DNA of 64,000 nucleotides. Source: Pseudomonas sp. ACN8 (GTDB lineage Bacteria; Pseudomonadota; Gammaproteobacteria; Pseudomonadales; Pseudomonadaceae). The stretch lies in assembly GCF_002303925.1 (NCBI RefSeq), contig NZ_MRCS01000025.1, positions 1 to 64,000 of the forward strand. The letters are read 5' to 3'. Shown here piece after piece: positions 26,931-35,243 of the stretch. The position numbers and the translations under genes are program-made. The notes under the pieces are model-generated. The model was given only the letters and a program-made list of their open reading frames with translations. It made no database searches and was not told the DNA's origin. Each line of letters starts with the position of its first letter. The first letter of the stretch is position 1.

Positions 26931-26972
26931 TTTCTCATTATCATTTAATAATAAATCTCATTATCGAATGAG
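26931..26972 (+). promoter_or_regulatory. Tandem Fur boxes and promoter of the fagA-sodA operon
   Basis: TTTCTCATTATCATTTAATA (26931-26950) and AATCTCATTATCGAATGAGC (26954-26973) each contain the CATTATC core of the Fur consensus GATAATGATAATCATTATC; the second also reads as an inverted repeat CTCATT-ATCG-AATGAG. AT-rich TAATAAT between them could be the -10. The start of fagA follows at 26982. Iron repression of the homologous operon is known in P. aeruginosa. Confidence 0.75.
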
Positions 26973-26981
26973 CCCCGGATC

Positions 26982-27389
26982 ATGAGTTCTGCCTTGCACG
27001 AGCAGCCTTACCTCGAAAGCTGGCGCTGGATGAGTCGCCAGATCCGTTGCGCGATGAACCCCGATGAGCCTCGCCTGATCGATCACTACCTGGCCGAAGG
27101 CCGGTATCTGGCGTGTTGCACGGCCACCTCACCCTGGACCGTCGCCGAAACTTCTTTCCGTTTGTTGCTCGATACCGCTGCCGATGTCGCGCTGCCGTGG
27201 TACTGGCGCACCTACTGTCTCGACCAGGCCTGGCGCCCGCTGCGCGAACTGGAACGCCTTTCGTTGTGCAAATGCCGCCTCAAGCGTTGGCAAAGCTACA
27301 CCTGGCAACTTGCTACCTGCGAGTTGCAGCCCTCGATTCCTCTTACTGAACTGGTGCAAGGATTTTCTGATGAACAAGACACGTATTGA
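26982..27389 (+). CDS. fagA: Fur-associated gene A protein (FagA-like), unknown function
   Basis: A 135-residue soluble protein without signal peptide, rich in Trp, Cys and Leu (WRWMSRQIRCAMNPDEPRLI near 13-32, then CLDQAWRPLRELERLS near 78). I know of no defined biochemical role; the name comes from position as first gene of the iron-repressed fagA-fumC-orfX-sodA operon of P. aeruginosa, and the present layout is the same. Its last 20 bases overlap the start of fumC, and AAGGA inside its 3' end serves as the fumC ribosome binding site, so the two are coupled. The CxC pair (CKCR) near 92 is notable but not a recognised motif. Confidence 0.8.
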   Translation: MSSALHEQPYLESWRWMSRQIRCAMNPDEPRLIDHYLAEGRYLACCTATSPWTVAETSFRLLLDTAADVALPWYWRTYCLDQAWRPLRELERLSLCKCRLKRWQSYTWQLATCELQPSIPLTELVQGFSDEQDTY

Positions 27390-28746
27390 GCGCGACAGCA
27401 TGGGCGAGCTTCAGGTCCCGGAAGACGCCCTCTACGGCGCACAGACCCAGCGTGCAGTGGATAACTTCCCGATCAGCGGCAAACCGATGCCGGTTCAGTT
27501 CATCCGCGCGTTGATCCTTGCCAAGGCAGCGGCCGCCCGCGCCAACGTCGAGCTCAAGCAGGTCAGCGAAGCCCAGGGCAAAGCCATCGTCGATGCGGCC
27601 CAAGGCTTGCTCGAAGGCGATTTCATGCAGCACTTCCCGGTGGATGTCTTCCAGACCGGTTCCGGCACCAGTTCGAACATGAACGCCAATGAAGTGATCG
27701 CCACGCTGGCCAGCCGCTTGCTTGGCGAGGCGGTGAACCCCAACGATCACGTCAACTGCGGGCAGAGCAGCAACGACATCATCCCGACCACCATTCATGT
27801 CAGCGCAGCACTGGCGCTCCATGAACAACTGCTGCCGGCGCTGACGCATCTGGTGCAGGTCATCGAGCGCAAGGCCGGGCAGGTTCATCGCCACGTCAAG
27901 ACCGGGCGCACACACCTGATGGACGCCATGCCGGTGCGCATGAGCCAAGTGCTCAATGGTTGGGCGCAGCAGCTCAGGGCCAACATCAGCCATCTGCAGG
28001 ACTTGCTGCCAAGCCTGCAATCCCTGGCCCAGGGCGGTACGGCGGTGGGCACGGGTGTCAACGCCCACCCCGAGTTCGCGGCGCGTTTCAGCCGGCAGCT
28101 AAGCAAATTGACCCATGTTGAGTTCCAGCCAGGCAAGGACCTGTTCGCACTGATCGGCTCCCAGGACACTGCCGTTGCCGTTTCCGGGCAGCTAAAAGCC
28201 ACCGCCGTATCGCTGATGAAAATCGCCAACGACCTGCGCTGGATGAACTCCGGACCGTTGGCCGGCCTTGGCGAGATCGAGCTGGAAGCCTTGCAGCCGG
28301 GGTCTTCGATCATGCCGGGCAAGGTCAACCCGGTCATTCCCGAGGCCACCGCGATGGTCGCGGCTCAGGTCATCGGCAACGACAGCGTGATCACCATCGC
28401 CGGTCAGTCGGGCAATTTCGAACTGAACGTGATGCTGCCGATCATCGCCCAGAACTTGTTGAGCAGTATCGAGTTGCTGGCCAATTCCAGCCGTCTGCTG
28501 GCAGACAAGGCCATCGCCAGCTTCAAGGTCAACGAAGGCCGGATCAAGGAAGCGCTGTCACGCAACCCGATTCTGGTGACCGCGCTCAACCCGGTCATCG
28601 GTTACCAGAAGGCTGCCGAGATTGCCAAGAAGGCCTATCAGCAAGGCCGGCCGGTGATTGACGTCGCGCTGGAACACACCGATCTGTCGCGCAGCCAGCT
28701 GGAAGAGTTGCTCAACCCGGAAAAACTCACCGCGGGCGGCGTGTAA
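27370..28746 (+). CDS. fumC: Class II fumarate hydratase (iron independent)
   Basis: A 458-residue enzyme that interconverts fumarate and malate in the TCA cycle without an iron-sulfur cluster, which suits its place in an operon made under iron starvation or superoxide stress. Motifs: GSGTSSNMNANEVIA near 97, the catalytic histidine and partner in KTGRTHLMDAMPVRMSQ near 178 and the superfamily signature GSSIMPGKVNPVIPE near 312. The upstream in-frame region belongs to fagA; ATG 27370 is the normal N-terminus (MNKTRIERDSMGEL). Confidence 0.96.
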   Translation: MNKTRIERDSMGELQVPEDALYGAQTQRAVDNFPISGKPMPVQFIRALILAKAAAARANVELKQVSEAQGKAIVDAAQGLLEGDFMQHFPVDVFQTGSGTSSNMNANEVIATLASRLLGEAVNPNDHVNCGQSSNDIIPTTIHVSAALALHEQLLPALTHLVQVIERKAGQVHRHVKTGRTHLMDAMPVRMSQVLNGWAQQLRANISHLQDLLPSLQSLAQGGTAVGTGVNAHPEFAARFSRQLSKLTHVEFQPGKDLFALIGSQDTAVAVSGQLKATAVSLMKIANDLRWMNSGPLAGLGEIELEALQPGSSIMPGKVNPVIPEATAMVAAQVIGNDSVITIAGQSGNFELNVMLPIIAQNLLSSIELLANSSRLLADKAIASFKVNEGRIKEALSRNPILVTALNPVIGYQKAAEIAKKAYQQGRPVIDVALEHTDLSRSQLEELLNPEKLTAGGV

Positions 28747-28773
28747 GCCCCGTTACCGCTTTGGAGGCGCACC

Positions 28774-29202
28774 ATGGAGCACTGGAAACGCACGATCGAA
28801 AGAGCCAACCGTTTTTTCATGCTGGGTGAACTGGTCGATGCCCGCGAGGCGTATCTGCAGGCGTTGGCCCTGGCCCAGGTGCTGTTCGAGCGCTGGGCGG
28901 ATGCCGACGAAGCGGTGGCGGCCTGCGTGATTTCCCATCACAACCTGGCGGACCTGCACTTGTGTCTGAACCAGCCGGAGGAGAGCGCCGAATACTTGTG
29001 TGCCATCCATCAACGGCTGTTGCAGACCCTGCAGGACCCGCGTCTGCCGCAGGCATTGCGAGAAGCCGCGTTGCGCCAGAGCAGCAAGACCTACGTCGAG
29101 CTGCTGAATTTCATCAGTGAACATGGCGAATATCCGCGTACCCATCGACTGCTGCACATCGATGTCGCTTTGTCTGCGCCTCATCATCATGGAGTCCATT
29201 GA
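28774..29202 (+). CDS. OrfX of the fumC-sodA operon, unknown TPR-like protein
   Basis: A 142-residue protein with no recognised enzymatic motif. The pattern ANRFFMLGELVDAREAYLQALALAQ (residues about 11-35) and CVISHHNLADLHLCLNQPEESAEYL (about 51-75) looks like two tetratricopeptide-type helical hairpins. The C-terminus carries HHHGVH, possibly a metal-binding tail. It lies between fumC (27 bases) and sodA (2 bases), the position of the conserved orfX in P. aeruginosa. A role in manganese delivery or enzyme assembly is only a guess. Confidence 0.75.
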   Translation: MEHWKRTIERANRFFMLGELVDAREAYLQALALAQVLFERWADADEAVAACVISHHNLADLHLCLNQPEESAEYLCAIHQRLLQTLQDPRLPQALREAALRQSSKTYVELLNFISEHGEYPRTHRLLHIDVALSAPHHHGVH

Positions 29203-29204
29203 AC

Positions 29205-29816
29205 ATGGCTTTTACCCTGCCTGCCTTGCCGTACGCCTACGACGCCCTGGAACCGCATATCGATGCGCAGACCATGGAGATTCACTACACCAAGCATCAC
29301 CAGACTTACATCAACAACCTCAACGCGGCCGTCGAGGGCACCGAGTATGCCGATTGGTCCGTGGAGAAGCTGGTGTCTGCCGTTCAGCAGTTGCCGGAAA
29401 AACTTCGCGCCGCGGTGATCAATCAGGGCGGCGGCCACGCCAACCATTCGCTGTTCTGGGAAGTCATGACGCCCGGCGGCGGTGGCGAGCCCGAAGGTGC
29501 GCTGGCCAAGGCCATCGATGAACAACTGGGCGGCCTCGACAGATTCAAGGAAGCCTTTACCAAGGCTGCATTGACCCGCTTCGGCAGTGGCTGGGCCTGG
29601 CTGAGCGTGACCCCGCAACAGACCCTGGTGGTGGAAAGCAGCGGTAACCAGGACAGTCCGCTAATGAACGGCAATACCCCGATTCTGGGCCTCGACGTCT
29701 GGGAGCACGCCTATTACCTGCGTTATCAGAACCGTCGTCCGGAATACATCAGCGCGTTCTACAACGTGATCAATTGGCCGCAAGTCGCAGCGCGCTATCA
29801 GGCCGCACTGGTTTAA
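29205..29816 (+). CDS. sodA: Superoxide dismutase, manganese type
   Basis: A 203-residue cytoplasmic enzyme that disproportionates superoxide. Metal ligands are in HYTKHHQTYINNLN near residue 27, GGHANHSLFWEV near 81 and LDVWEHAYYLRYQNRRPEYI near 163. NQDSPLM and GGGHANHSLFW are typical of the Mn-dependent rather than the Fe-dependent subfamily. ATG 29205 is preferred to TTG 29199. Manganese use combined with Fur repression lets the cell keep dismutase activity when iron is scarce. Confidence 0.95.
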   Translation: MAFTLPALPYAYDALEPHIDAQTMEIHYTKHHQTYINNLNAAVEGTEYADWSVEKLVSAVQQLPEKLRAAVINQGGGHANHSLFWEVMTPGGGGEPEGALAKAIDEQLGGLDRFKEAFTKAALTRFGSGWAWLSVTPQQTLVVESSGNQDSPLMNGNTPILGLDVWEHAYYLRYQNRRPEYISAFYNVINWPQVAARYQAALV

Positions 29817-29847
29817 GTCTTCTAAAAAACAAATCCAAGGCTGGGCT

Positions 29848-30741
29848 ATGGGCACTGAAACACTGGCGATCGGAAGTGGACGGATGTTTCGTTACGCGTT
29901 TGGATCGCTGTTACTGCTGGCAGGTATGAGCCTATTGGTTGCCCACGGGCTGGCATGGCTTGATCTTGAGCCGAAGCTGCTACGTGCACTGCAAGGCGGT
30001 GCGATCTGCGCCTTGGGTACCGCGCTGGGCGCGGTGCCGGTGTTGGTGATTAGCCGGATGCCGCAGGTGCTCAGCGACACACTGCTTGGCTTTGGTGCTG
30101 GCGTGATGCTCGCGGCGACGGCATTTTCGCTGATCGTTCCGGGCATCTCTGCCGCCGAAGGGCTTGGCCTGTCACCCTGGGCGTCCAGTGGGCTGATCAG
30201 CTTCGGCATTATGCTCGGTGCGTTCGGGTTGTTCCTGGTGGATCGGAAGGTCTCCGGGGCCAGCCCGGACATACTGGTCGGCACACTGGAGCGACCGGTC
30301 ATTGCTCCGCGCATCTGGTTGTTCGTGTTTGCGATCATTGCCCACAACATTCCCGAAGGCATGGCGGTCGGTGTTTCGGCCGGTGGCGCAATGCCTGACG
30401 CCGATAGCCTGGCCATGGGCATTGCCTTGCAGGATGTGCCGGAAGGGTTGGTCATCGCTTTGGTACTGGCCGGGGCAGGGATGTCCAGGATCAAGGCGTT
30501 CCTGATCGGTGCCGCATCAGGGTTGGTCGAGCCGGTGTTTGCACTGCTATGCGCCTGGCTGGTAAGCCTGGCCGAGCTGCTGTTGCCCTTGGGATTGGCG
30601 CTGGCGGCGGGGGCGATGTTGCTGGTGGTGACCCATGAAATCATTCCCGAGTCGCGCCGCAATGGTCATGACAAGCTTGCCAGCCTCGGGCTGCTGATGG
30701 GGTTCTGTTTGATGATGGTGATGGATACAGCCCTCGCTTGA
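29848..30741 (+). CDS. ZIP family metal transporter
   Basis: A 297-residue inner-membrane protein with eight hydrophobic segments. The metal-binding helices are visible: HNIPEGMAVGV near residue 167 and LQDVPEGLVIALVLAG near 194, with THEIIPESRRNGHD near 265. The family imports divalent metals such as zinc, iron or manganese. It directly follows sodA (31 bases), so manganese supply for SodA is an attractive role; this is inference from context. A terminator overlaps its 3' end. Confidence 0.87.
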   Translation: MGTETLAIGSGRMFRYAFGSLLLLAGMSLLVAHGLAWLDLEPKLLRALQGGAICALGTALGAVPVLVISRMPQVLSDTLLGFGAGVMLAATAFSLIVPGISAAEGLGLSPWASSGLISFGIMLGAFGLFLVDRKVSGASPDILVGTLERPVIAPRIWLFVFAIIAHNIPEGMAVGVSAGGAMPDADSLAMGIALQDVPEGLVIALVLAGAGMSRIKAFLIGAASGLVEPVFALLCAWLVSLAELLLPLGLALAAGAMLLVVTHEIIPESRRNGHDKLASLGLLMGFCLMMVMDTALA

Positions 30742-30762
30742 TTTGTGGCGAGGGGCTTTTGT
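30731..30762 (+). terminator. Intrinsic terminator of the fagA-sodA-ZIP transcript
   Basis: CCCTCGC and GCGAGGG form a 7-bp stem around TTGATTTGTG, followed by GCTTTTG. The left arm overlaps the end of the ZIP gene. Facing the npr 3' end, it may work in both directions. Confidence 0.7.
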
Positions 30763-30769
30763 GGTTGTA

Positions 30770-31042
30770 TTACTCGCCTTCGTCGAAGTAGTTGTTGATC
30801 AGCGCCACCAGCGCTTCCAGCGCTTCCTGTTCCTGCTCGCCTTCTGTGCTCAAGTGGATCGTGGTGCCTTTGCCGGCGGCCAGCATCATCATCGCCATGA
30901 TGCTTTTGCCATCGACCATGGACTCTGGTGTACGACCGGCCCGGATCTGGCACGGGAACTGACCTGCCACCCCAACGAATTTTGCAGAAGCGCGAGCGTG
31001 CAGGCCCAATTTATTGATGATTTCGATTTCCAGAGCAGGCAT
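30770..31042 (-). CDS. ptsO: Phosphocarrier protein NPr (nitrogen PTS HPr)
   Basis: A 90-residue HPr-fold protein. The phosphorylated histidine is in INKLGLHARASAKFV (His16), and the second site region SIMAMMMLAAGKGT near 47-60 is the usual Ser region. It passes phosphate from PtsP (not in the window) to PtsN, in a regulatory rather than sugar-transporting PTS. It is last in rpoN-hpf-ptsN-rapZ-ptsO, 15 bases after rapZ. Confidence 0.93.
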   Translation of the reverse strand: MPALEIEIINKLGLHARASAKFVGVAGQFPCQIRAGRTPESMVDGKSIMAMMMLAAGKGTTIHLSTEGEQEQEALEALVALINNYFDEGE

Positions 31043-31057
31043 CGCGATGTGAATCCT

Positions 31058-31915
31058 TTAGCTGAGGTCGCGGTGGCGGACCTGGACGTTCTTCAGGGAT
31101 TGTTGCAGCGTCTGCCCCAGACGCTCGGTCAGGTAGACGGAACGGTGATGTCCGCCAGTGCAGCCAATGGCAATGGTGACGTAGGCGCGGTTGCTGGCGG
31201 CAAAACGAGGCAGCCACTTTAGCAGGTATGTGGAAATGTCCTGGAACATCTCTTCGACATCCGGTTGTGCCGCCAGGTATTCGGCAACCGGTTGATCGAG
31301 CCCGGACTGCTCGCGCAACTCCGGTTTCCAGTAAGGGTTGGGCAGGCAGCGCACATCGAACACCAGGTCGGCGTCCACCGGCATGCCGCGCTTGAAGCCG
31401 AAGGACTCCACCAGGAACGCAGTCCCAGGTTCCGGCTGATTCAACAGGCGCAGTTTGATGGCATCGCGCAGTTGATACAGGTTCAGGCTGGTGGTGTTGA
31501 TCTTGAGATCGGCAAGGTCGGCAATCGGCCCGAGCAGGACGCTCTCGACGTTGATGGCTTCGGCCAGCGAGCGGTTGGCGTTGCTCAGGGGGTGACGTCG
31601 GCGGGTTTCGGAGAAACGCTTGAGCAGGGTTTCTTCGTCGGCGTCCAGGTACAGCACATCGCACTTGATGTGGCGGGCACGGACTTCCTCGAGCAGGTCG
31701 GGGAAACGTGACAGGTGGCTGGGCAGGTTGCGCGCGTCAATGGAAACGGCGACCAGCGGCTGCAACATCTCGGTATGAACCAGGGCGCGTTCGGCCAGCT
31801 CCGGCAGCAGACCGGCGGGCAGGTTGTCGATGCAGTAGTAGCCGTTGTCCTCAAGAACGTTGAGGGCGGTACTTTTACCTGAGCCGGAACGGCCACTGAC
31901 GATGATCAAGCGCAT
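31058..31915 (-). CDS. rapZ: RNase adapter RapZ
   Basis: A 285-residue P-loop protein. The Walker A motif GRSGSGKST is at 8-16 and a second family block is VLYLDADEETLLKRFSETRRRHPL near 87-110. The C-terminal domain (VRHRDL, with IAIGCTGGHHRSVYL near 246) binds RNA and glucosamine-6-phosphate in E. coli, where RapZ leads RNase E to the sRNA GlmZ. The gene is 2 bases after ptsN. Whether it has an sRNA partner in Pseudomonas is less settled. Confidence 0.93.
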   Translation of the reverse strand: MRLIIVSGRSGSGKSTALNVLEDNGYYCIDNLPAGLLPELAERALVHTEMLQPLVAVSIDARNLPSHLSRFPDLLEEVRARHIKCDVLYLDADEETLLKRFSETRRRHPLSNANRSLAEAINVESVLLGPIADLADLKINTTSLNLYQLRDAIKLRLLNQPEPGTAFLVESFGFKRGMPVDADLVFDVRCLPNPYWKPELREQSGLDQPVAEYLAAQPDVEEMFQDISTYLLKWLPRFAASNRAYVTIAIGCTGGHHRSVYLTERLGQTLQQSLKNVQVRHRDLS

Positions 31916-31917
31916 GA

Positions 31918-32382
31918 TTACTGACCGTTTTGCTCGTCCAGGACAACCTGATACAGGGCTTCGTTGCTTGCAGCACTTCGCAGCTTTTCGCGCACTTCCT
32001 TGCGGTCGAGCATGCTGGCGATCTGGCGCAGCAGCTCAAGGTGCGCATCGGTGGCGGCTTCCGGGACCAGCAGCACGAACAGCAGGTCAACCGGCGCGCC
32101 ATCGATGGCGTCGAAATCGATAGGGGCGTCCAGGTGCATCAATGCACTGATGGGCGAAACACAGCCCTTGAGACGGCAATGTGGAATGGCGATGCCATTG
32201 CCAAACCCGGTGGAGCCGAGTTTTTCACGGGCGATCAGTGCCTCGAAGACATCTTGCATCTCCAGGGCCGGCACTTCGCGGGCGATCAGATTGGCAATTT
32301 GTTCGAGGGCTTTCTTTTTACTGCCTCCCGGCACGTTCACCAGGGAACGGCCGGGGGTCAGGATACTTTCAAGTCGGATCAT
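31918..32382 (-). CDS. ptsN: Nitrogen regulatory EIIA protein PtsN
   Basis: A 154-residue EIIA(Ntr) domain protein. The phospho-acceptor histidine is in GIAIPHCRLKG near residue 68. It ends the NPr phosphorelay and modulates, in its phosphorylated or free form, potassium uptake, polymer storage and sigma-54 related functions. It is 12 bases after hpf in the rpoN operon. Confidence 0.94.
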   Translation of the reverse strand: MIRLESILTPGRSLVNVPGGSKKKALEQIANLIAREVPALEMQDVFEALIAREKLGSTGFGNGIAIPHCRLKGCVSPISALMHLDAPIDFDAIDGAPVDLLFVLLVPEAATDAHLELLRQIASMLDRKEVREKLRSAASNEALYQVVLDEQNGQ

Positions 32383-32394
32383 GGGTAGGGAGTG

Positions 32395-32703
32395 TTAACG
32401 ACCGGTTGCGCCCTGGAGGAGGCTCTGGGTCTTTTCCTTATGCTTTTTGAGTTGTTTATCCAGCTTGTCGGTGAGTGCGTCGATCGCGGCGTACATATCG
32501 GTATGTTCCGCGTTGGCGACCACTTCATTCCCGGGAATATGCAGCGTGGCTTCGATTTTCTGCTTCAGTTTTTCGACGGTCATCGTGACCTGCACATTAG
32601 TGATCTTGTCGAAATGTCGCTCCAATCGTTCGAGTTTTTCGCCGATGTAGGTGCGAAGAGGTTCGGTCACTTCCAGTTGGTGTCCACTGATGTTGACTTG
32701 CAT
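32395..32703 (-). CDS. hpf: Ribosome hibernation promoting factor (short HPF)
   Basis: A 102-residue protein that binds the decoding site of resting ribosomes. The fold begins MQVNISGHQLEVTEPLRTYI, with LERHFDKITNVQVTM near 29-43. It has no long C-terminal dimerisation domain, so it is the short form that needs RMF for 100S formation. The frame is open 18 codons further up, but ATG 32703 with GAAGGAGAAG in front is clearly the start. Confidence 0.94.
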   Translation of the reverse strand: MQVNISGHQLEVTEPLRTYIGEKLERLERHFDKITNVQVTMTVEKLKQKIEATLHIPGNEVVANAEHTDMYAAIDALTDKLDKQLKKHKEKTQSLLQGATGR

Positions 32704-32777
32704 ACAGCTTCTCCTTCGTTGCCAGTGCATAAAGCGGTAGACCAGATGATCTACCACTGGAACGCTGTGGCGTGGCT

Positions 32778-34271
32778 CTACATCAACCGCTTGCGTTCGC
32801 TCGAAGGCGCGATCCCGAGGGATTCGCGGTACTTGGCGACGGTGCGGCGAGCCACCTGAATGCCTTGTGCCTCCAGTAAACCAGCGATCTTGCTGTCACT
32901 CAACGGCTTTTTCTGATTTTCCGCTGCAACCAGTTTTTTGATGATCGCCCGGATCGCCGTGGACGAGCATTCGCCGCCTTCGGAGGTGCTTACGTGACTG
33001 GAGAAAAAGTACTTCAGTTCATAAATGCCCCGGGGGGTGTGCATGAACTTCTGGGTGGTCACCCGTGAAATCGTCGATTCATGCATGCCGACCGCTTCGG
33101 CGATGTCATGCAGGACCAGCGGCTTCATGGCTTCGTCGCCATATTCGAGGAACCCGCGCTGATGCTCGACGATCTGGGTGGCAACCTTCATCAGGGTTTC
33201 ATTGCGGCTTTGCAGGCTCTTGATGAACCAGCGGGCCTCCTGCAACTGATTGCGCATGAAGGTGTTGTCGGCACTGGTGTCGGCGCGGCGCACGAAACCG
33301 GCGTATTGGGCATTGACCCGCAGCCGTGGCACCGACTCCTGATTGAGCTCCACCAGCCAGCGCTCGTTGTCCTTGCGCACGATGACGTCAGGAACGACAT
33401 ACTCGGCTTCGGTGGACTCGATCTGCGAGCCCGGGCGCGGGTTGAGGCTCTGGACCAGTTCGATGACCTGGCGCAGTTCGTCTTCCTTGAGCTTCATGCG
33501 ACGCATCAACTGGCTGTAGTCGCGGCTGCCAAGCAGGTCGATGTAATCGGTGACCAGGCGCTTGGCCTCGGCCAGCCAAGGGGTCTTGGCAGGCAGCTGG
33601 CGCAATTGCAGCAGCAGGCATTCGCCCAGGTTGCGGGCGCCGATGCCGGCAGGCTCGAATTGCTGGATGCGGTGCAGGACGGCTTCGATTTCGTCCAGTT
33701 CGATGTCCAGTTCCGGGTCGAAGGCTTCGAGGATCTCCTCGAGGGTTTCGTCCAGGTAACCTTGATTGTTGATGCAGTCGATCAGGGTCACGGCGATCAG
33801 GCGATCGGTGTCGGACATCGGGGCCAGGTTCAGTTGCCACAGCAAGTGGCTCTGCAGGCTTTCGCCGGCCGATGTGCGGGTGGTGAAGTCCCACTCGTCA
33901 TCGTCGTTGCTGGGCAGGCTGCTGGCGCTGGTCTGGTAAACGTCTTCCCAGGCAGTATCGACGGGAAGTTCGTTGGGAATGCGTTCGTTCCAGTCGCCTT
34001 CCTCAAGGTTATCAACCGTAGGGGCGCTTTCCTGGTAGGAAGGTTCCTGAATATCCGTGTTGGGCTTTTGTTCGGCGTTGTCGGCCAAGGGGTCGGAGTT
34101 GTCGAAGTCGTCGCCTTCTTCCTGGCGTTCGAGCATCGGATTGGACTCCAGGGCCTCCTGGATTTCCTGTTGCAGGTCCAGGGTCGACAATTGGAGCAGG
34201 CGGATGGCCTGTTGCAGCTGCGGTGTCATCGTCAGCTGCTGGCCCATTCTCAAGACTAGCGATGGTTTCAT
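32778..34271 (-). CDS. rpoN: RNA polymerase sigma-54 factor
   Basis: A 497-residue alternative sigma factor needed for nitrogen, motility and other enhancer-dependent promoters. Region I is the Gln/Leu-rich MGQQLTMTPQLQQAIRLLQL at 9-28, region II is acidic (EEGDDFDNSDPLADNAEQK), the core-binding and HTH part includes ESTISRVTTQKFMHTPRGIY near 384, and the RpoN box is ARRTVAKYRESL near 475. It heads the hpf-ptsN-rapZ-ptsO group; lptB lies 246 bases upstream with a stem-loop between them. Confidence 0.97.
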   Translation of the reverse strand: MKPSLVLRMGQQLTMTPQLQQAIRLLQLSTLDLQQEIQEALESNPMLERQEEGDDFDNSDPLADNAEQKPNTDIQEPSYQESAPTVDNLEEGDWNERIPNELPVDTAWEDVYQTSASSLPSNDDDEWDFTTRTSAGESLQSHLLWQLNLAPMSDTDRLIAVTLIDCINNQGYLDETLEEILEAFDPELDIELDEIEAVLHRIQQFEPAGIGARNLGECLLLQLRQLPAKTPWLAEAKRLVTDYIDLLGSRDYSQLMRRMKLKEDELRQVIELVQSLNPRPGSQIESTEAEYVVPDVIVRKDNERWLVELNQESVPRLRVNAQYAGFVRRADTSADNTFMRNQLQEARWFIKSLQSRNETLMKVATQIVEHQRGFLEYGDEAMKPLVLHDIAEAVGMHESTISRVTTQKFMHTPRGIYELKYFFSSHVSTSEGGECSSTAIRAIIKKLVAAENQKKPLSDSKIAGLLEAQGIQVARRTVAKYRESLGIAPSSERKRLM

Positions 34272-34483
34272 GGCAGGGGCTTAACACCTTATTCGCCGGC
34301 GCACATGCGCCATCCACTACAGGGCGCCGGGGCGCCAAACTTAAGCAAATTATATGCCTGAAACTGAAGGATTTGCCTAGAGCGCTGTAACAATAAAAAA
34401 CTATAAAGTTGTGTTGCTGCGCTGCCCTTGTCGGGGGCTGACGACGCTTGTCGGCACGAGGCGCTGGTGAGTGGGCCGGTCAG

Positions 34484-34507
34484 GTGCCCGGGCGACTGCC
34501 TGGGCAC
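34484..34507. terminator. Stem-loop between lptB and rpoN
   Basis: GTGCCCGGGC (34484-34493) pairs with GCCTGGGCAC (34498-34507), ten pairs with one G-U type mismatch. It lies 11 bases beyond the lptB stop. The lack of a T run argues for 3'-end protection or partial termination. Confidence 0.5.
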
Positions 34508-34517
34508 AGCTCAGCGC

Positions 34518-35243
34518 TTACAGGCGGAACTCATGGCCCAGATACACTTCCTTGACCAGATCGTTGGCCAGGATGGTCTCTGCGTCGCCTTCGGCGATCA
34601 GTTGGCCGTCATTGACGATATAGGCGGTTTCACAGATATCCAGGGTTTCACGAACGTTGTGGTCCGTGATCAGCACGCCAATGCCTTTGGCCTTGAGGTG
34701 GTGAATGATCTGCTTGATGTCGCCGACCGAAATCGGGTCCACGCCGGCGAAGGGTTCGTCGAGGAGGATGAATTTCGGGTTGGTGGCCAGGGCGCGGGCG
34801 ATTTCCACGCGACGGCGCTCACCACCGGACAGGCTCATGCCCAGGTTGTCGCGGATGTGGCTGATGTGGAACTCCTGCAGCAGGCTTTCCAGCTCCTTGC
34901 GACGGCCGGCCTTGTCGAGTTCCTTGCGGGTCTCGAGGATGGCCATGATGTTGTCGGCCACCGACAGCTTGCGAAAGATCGATGCTTCCTGCGGCAGGTA
35001 GCCGATACCGGCTTTTGCACGGCCGTGCATCGGCTGGTGGCTGACGTCCAGGTCGTCGATCAGGACGCGTCCCTGGTCAGCCTGTACCAGGCCGACGATC
35101 ATGTAGAAGCAGGTGGTCTTGCCGGCGCCGTTCGGGCCAAGCAGGCCGACGATCTGGCCGCTGTCGATGGACAGGCTGACGTCACGCACGACCTGGCGGC
35201 TCTTGTAGCTCTTGGCCAGATGCTGAGCTTTCAGAGTTGCCAT
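34518..35243 (-). CDS. lptB: LPS export ABC transporter ATP-binding protein LptB
   Basis: A 241-residue ATPase of the LptB2FGC complex that extracts LPS from the inner membrane. Walker A is GPNGAGKTT near residue 36, the signature is LSGGERRRVEIARAL near 140 and Walker B is FILLDEPFAGVDP near 160, followed by the switch histidine in ITDHNVRET near 195. Its ATG shares a base with the lptA stop (TAATG). Confidence 0.97.
   Translation of the reverse strand: MATLKAQHLAKSYKSRQVVRDVSLSIDSGQIVGLLGPNGAGKTTCFYMIVGLVQADQGRVLIDDLDVSHQPMHGRAKAGIGYLPQEASIFRKLSVADNIMAILETRKELDKAGRRKELESLLQEFHISHIRDNLGMSLSGGERRRVEIARALATNPKFILLDEPFAGVDPISVGDIKQIIHHLKAKGIGVLITDHNVRETLDICETAYIVNDGQLIAEGDAETILANDLVKEVYLGHEFRL

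Noticed and set aside
30947..30965. TGGCAC-like sequence as a sigma-54 promoter
   Set aside because: The -12 GC element is not at the right distance and the site lies inside ptsO on the non-coding side.
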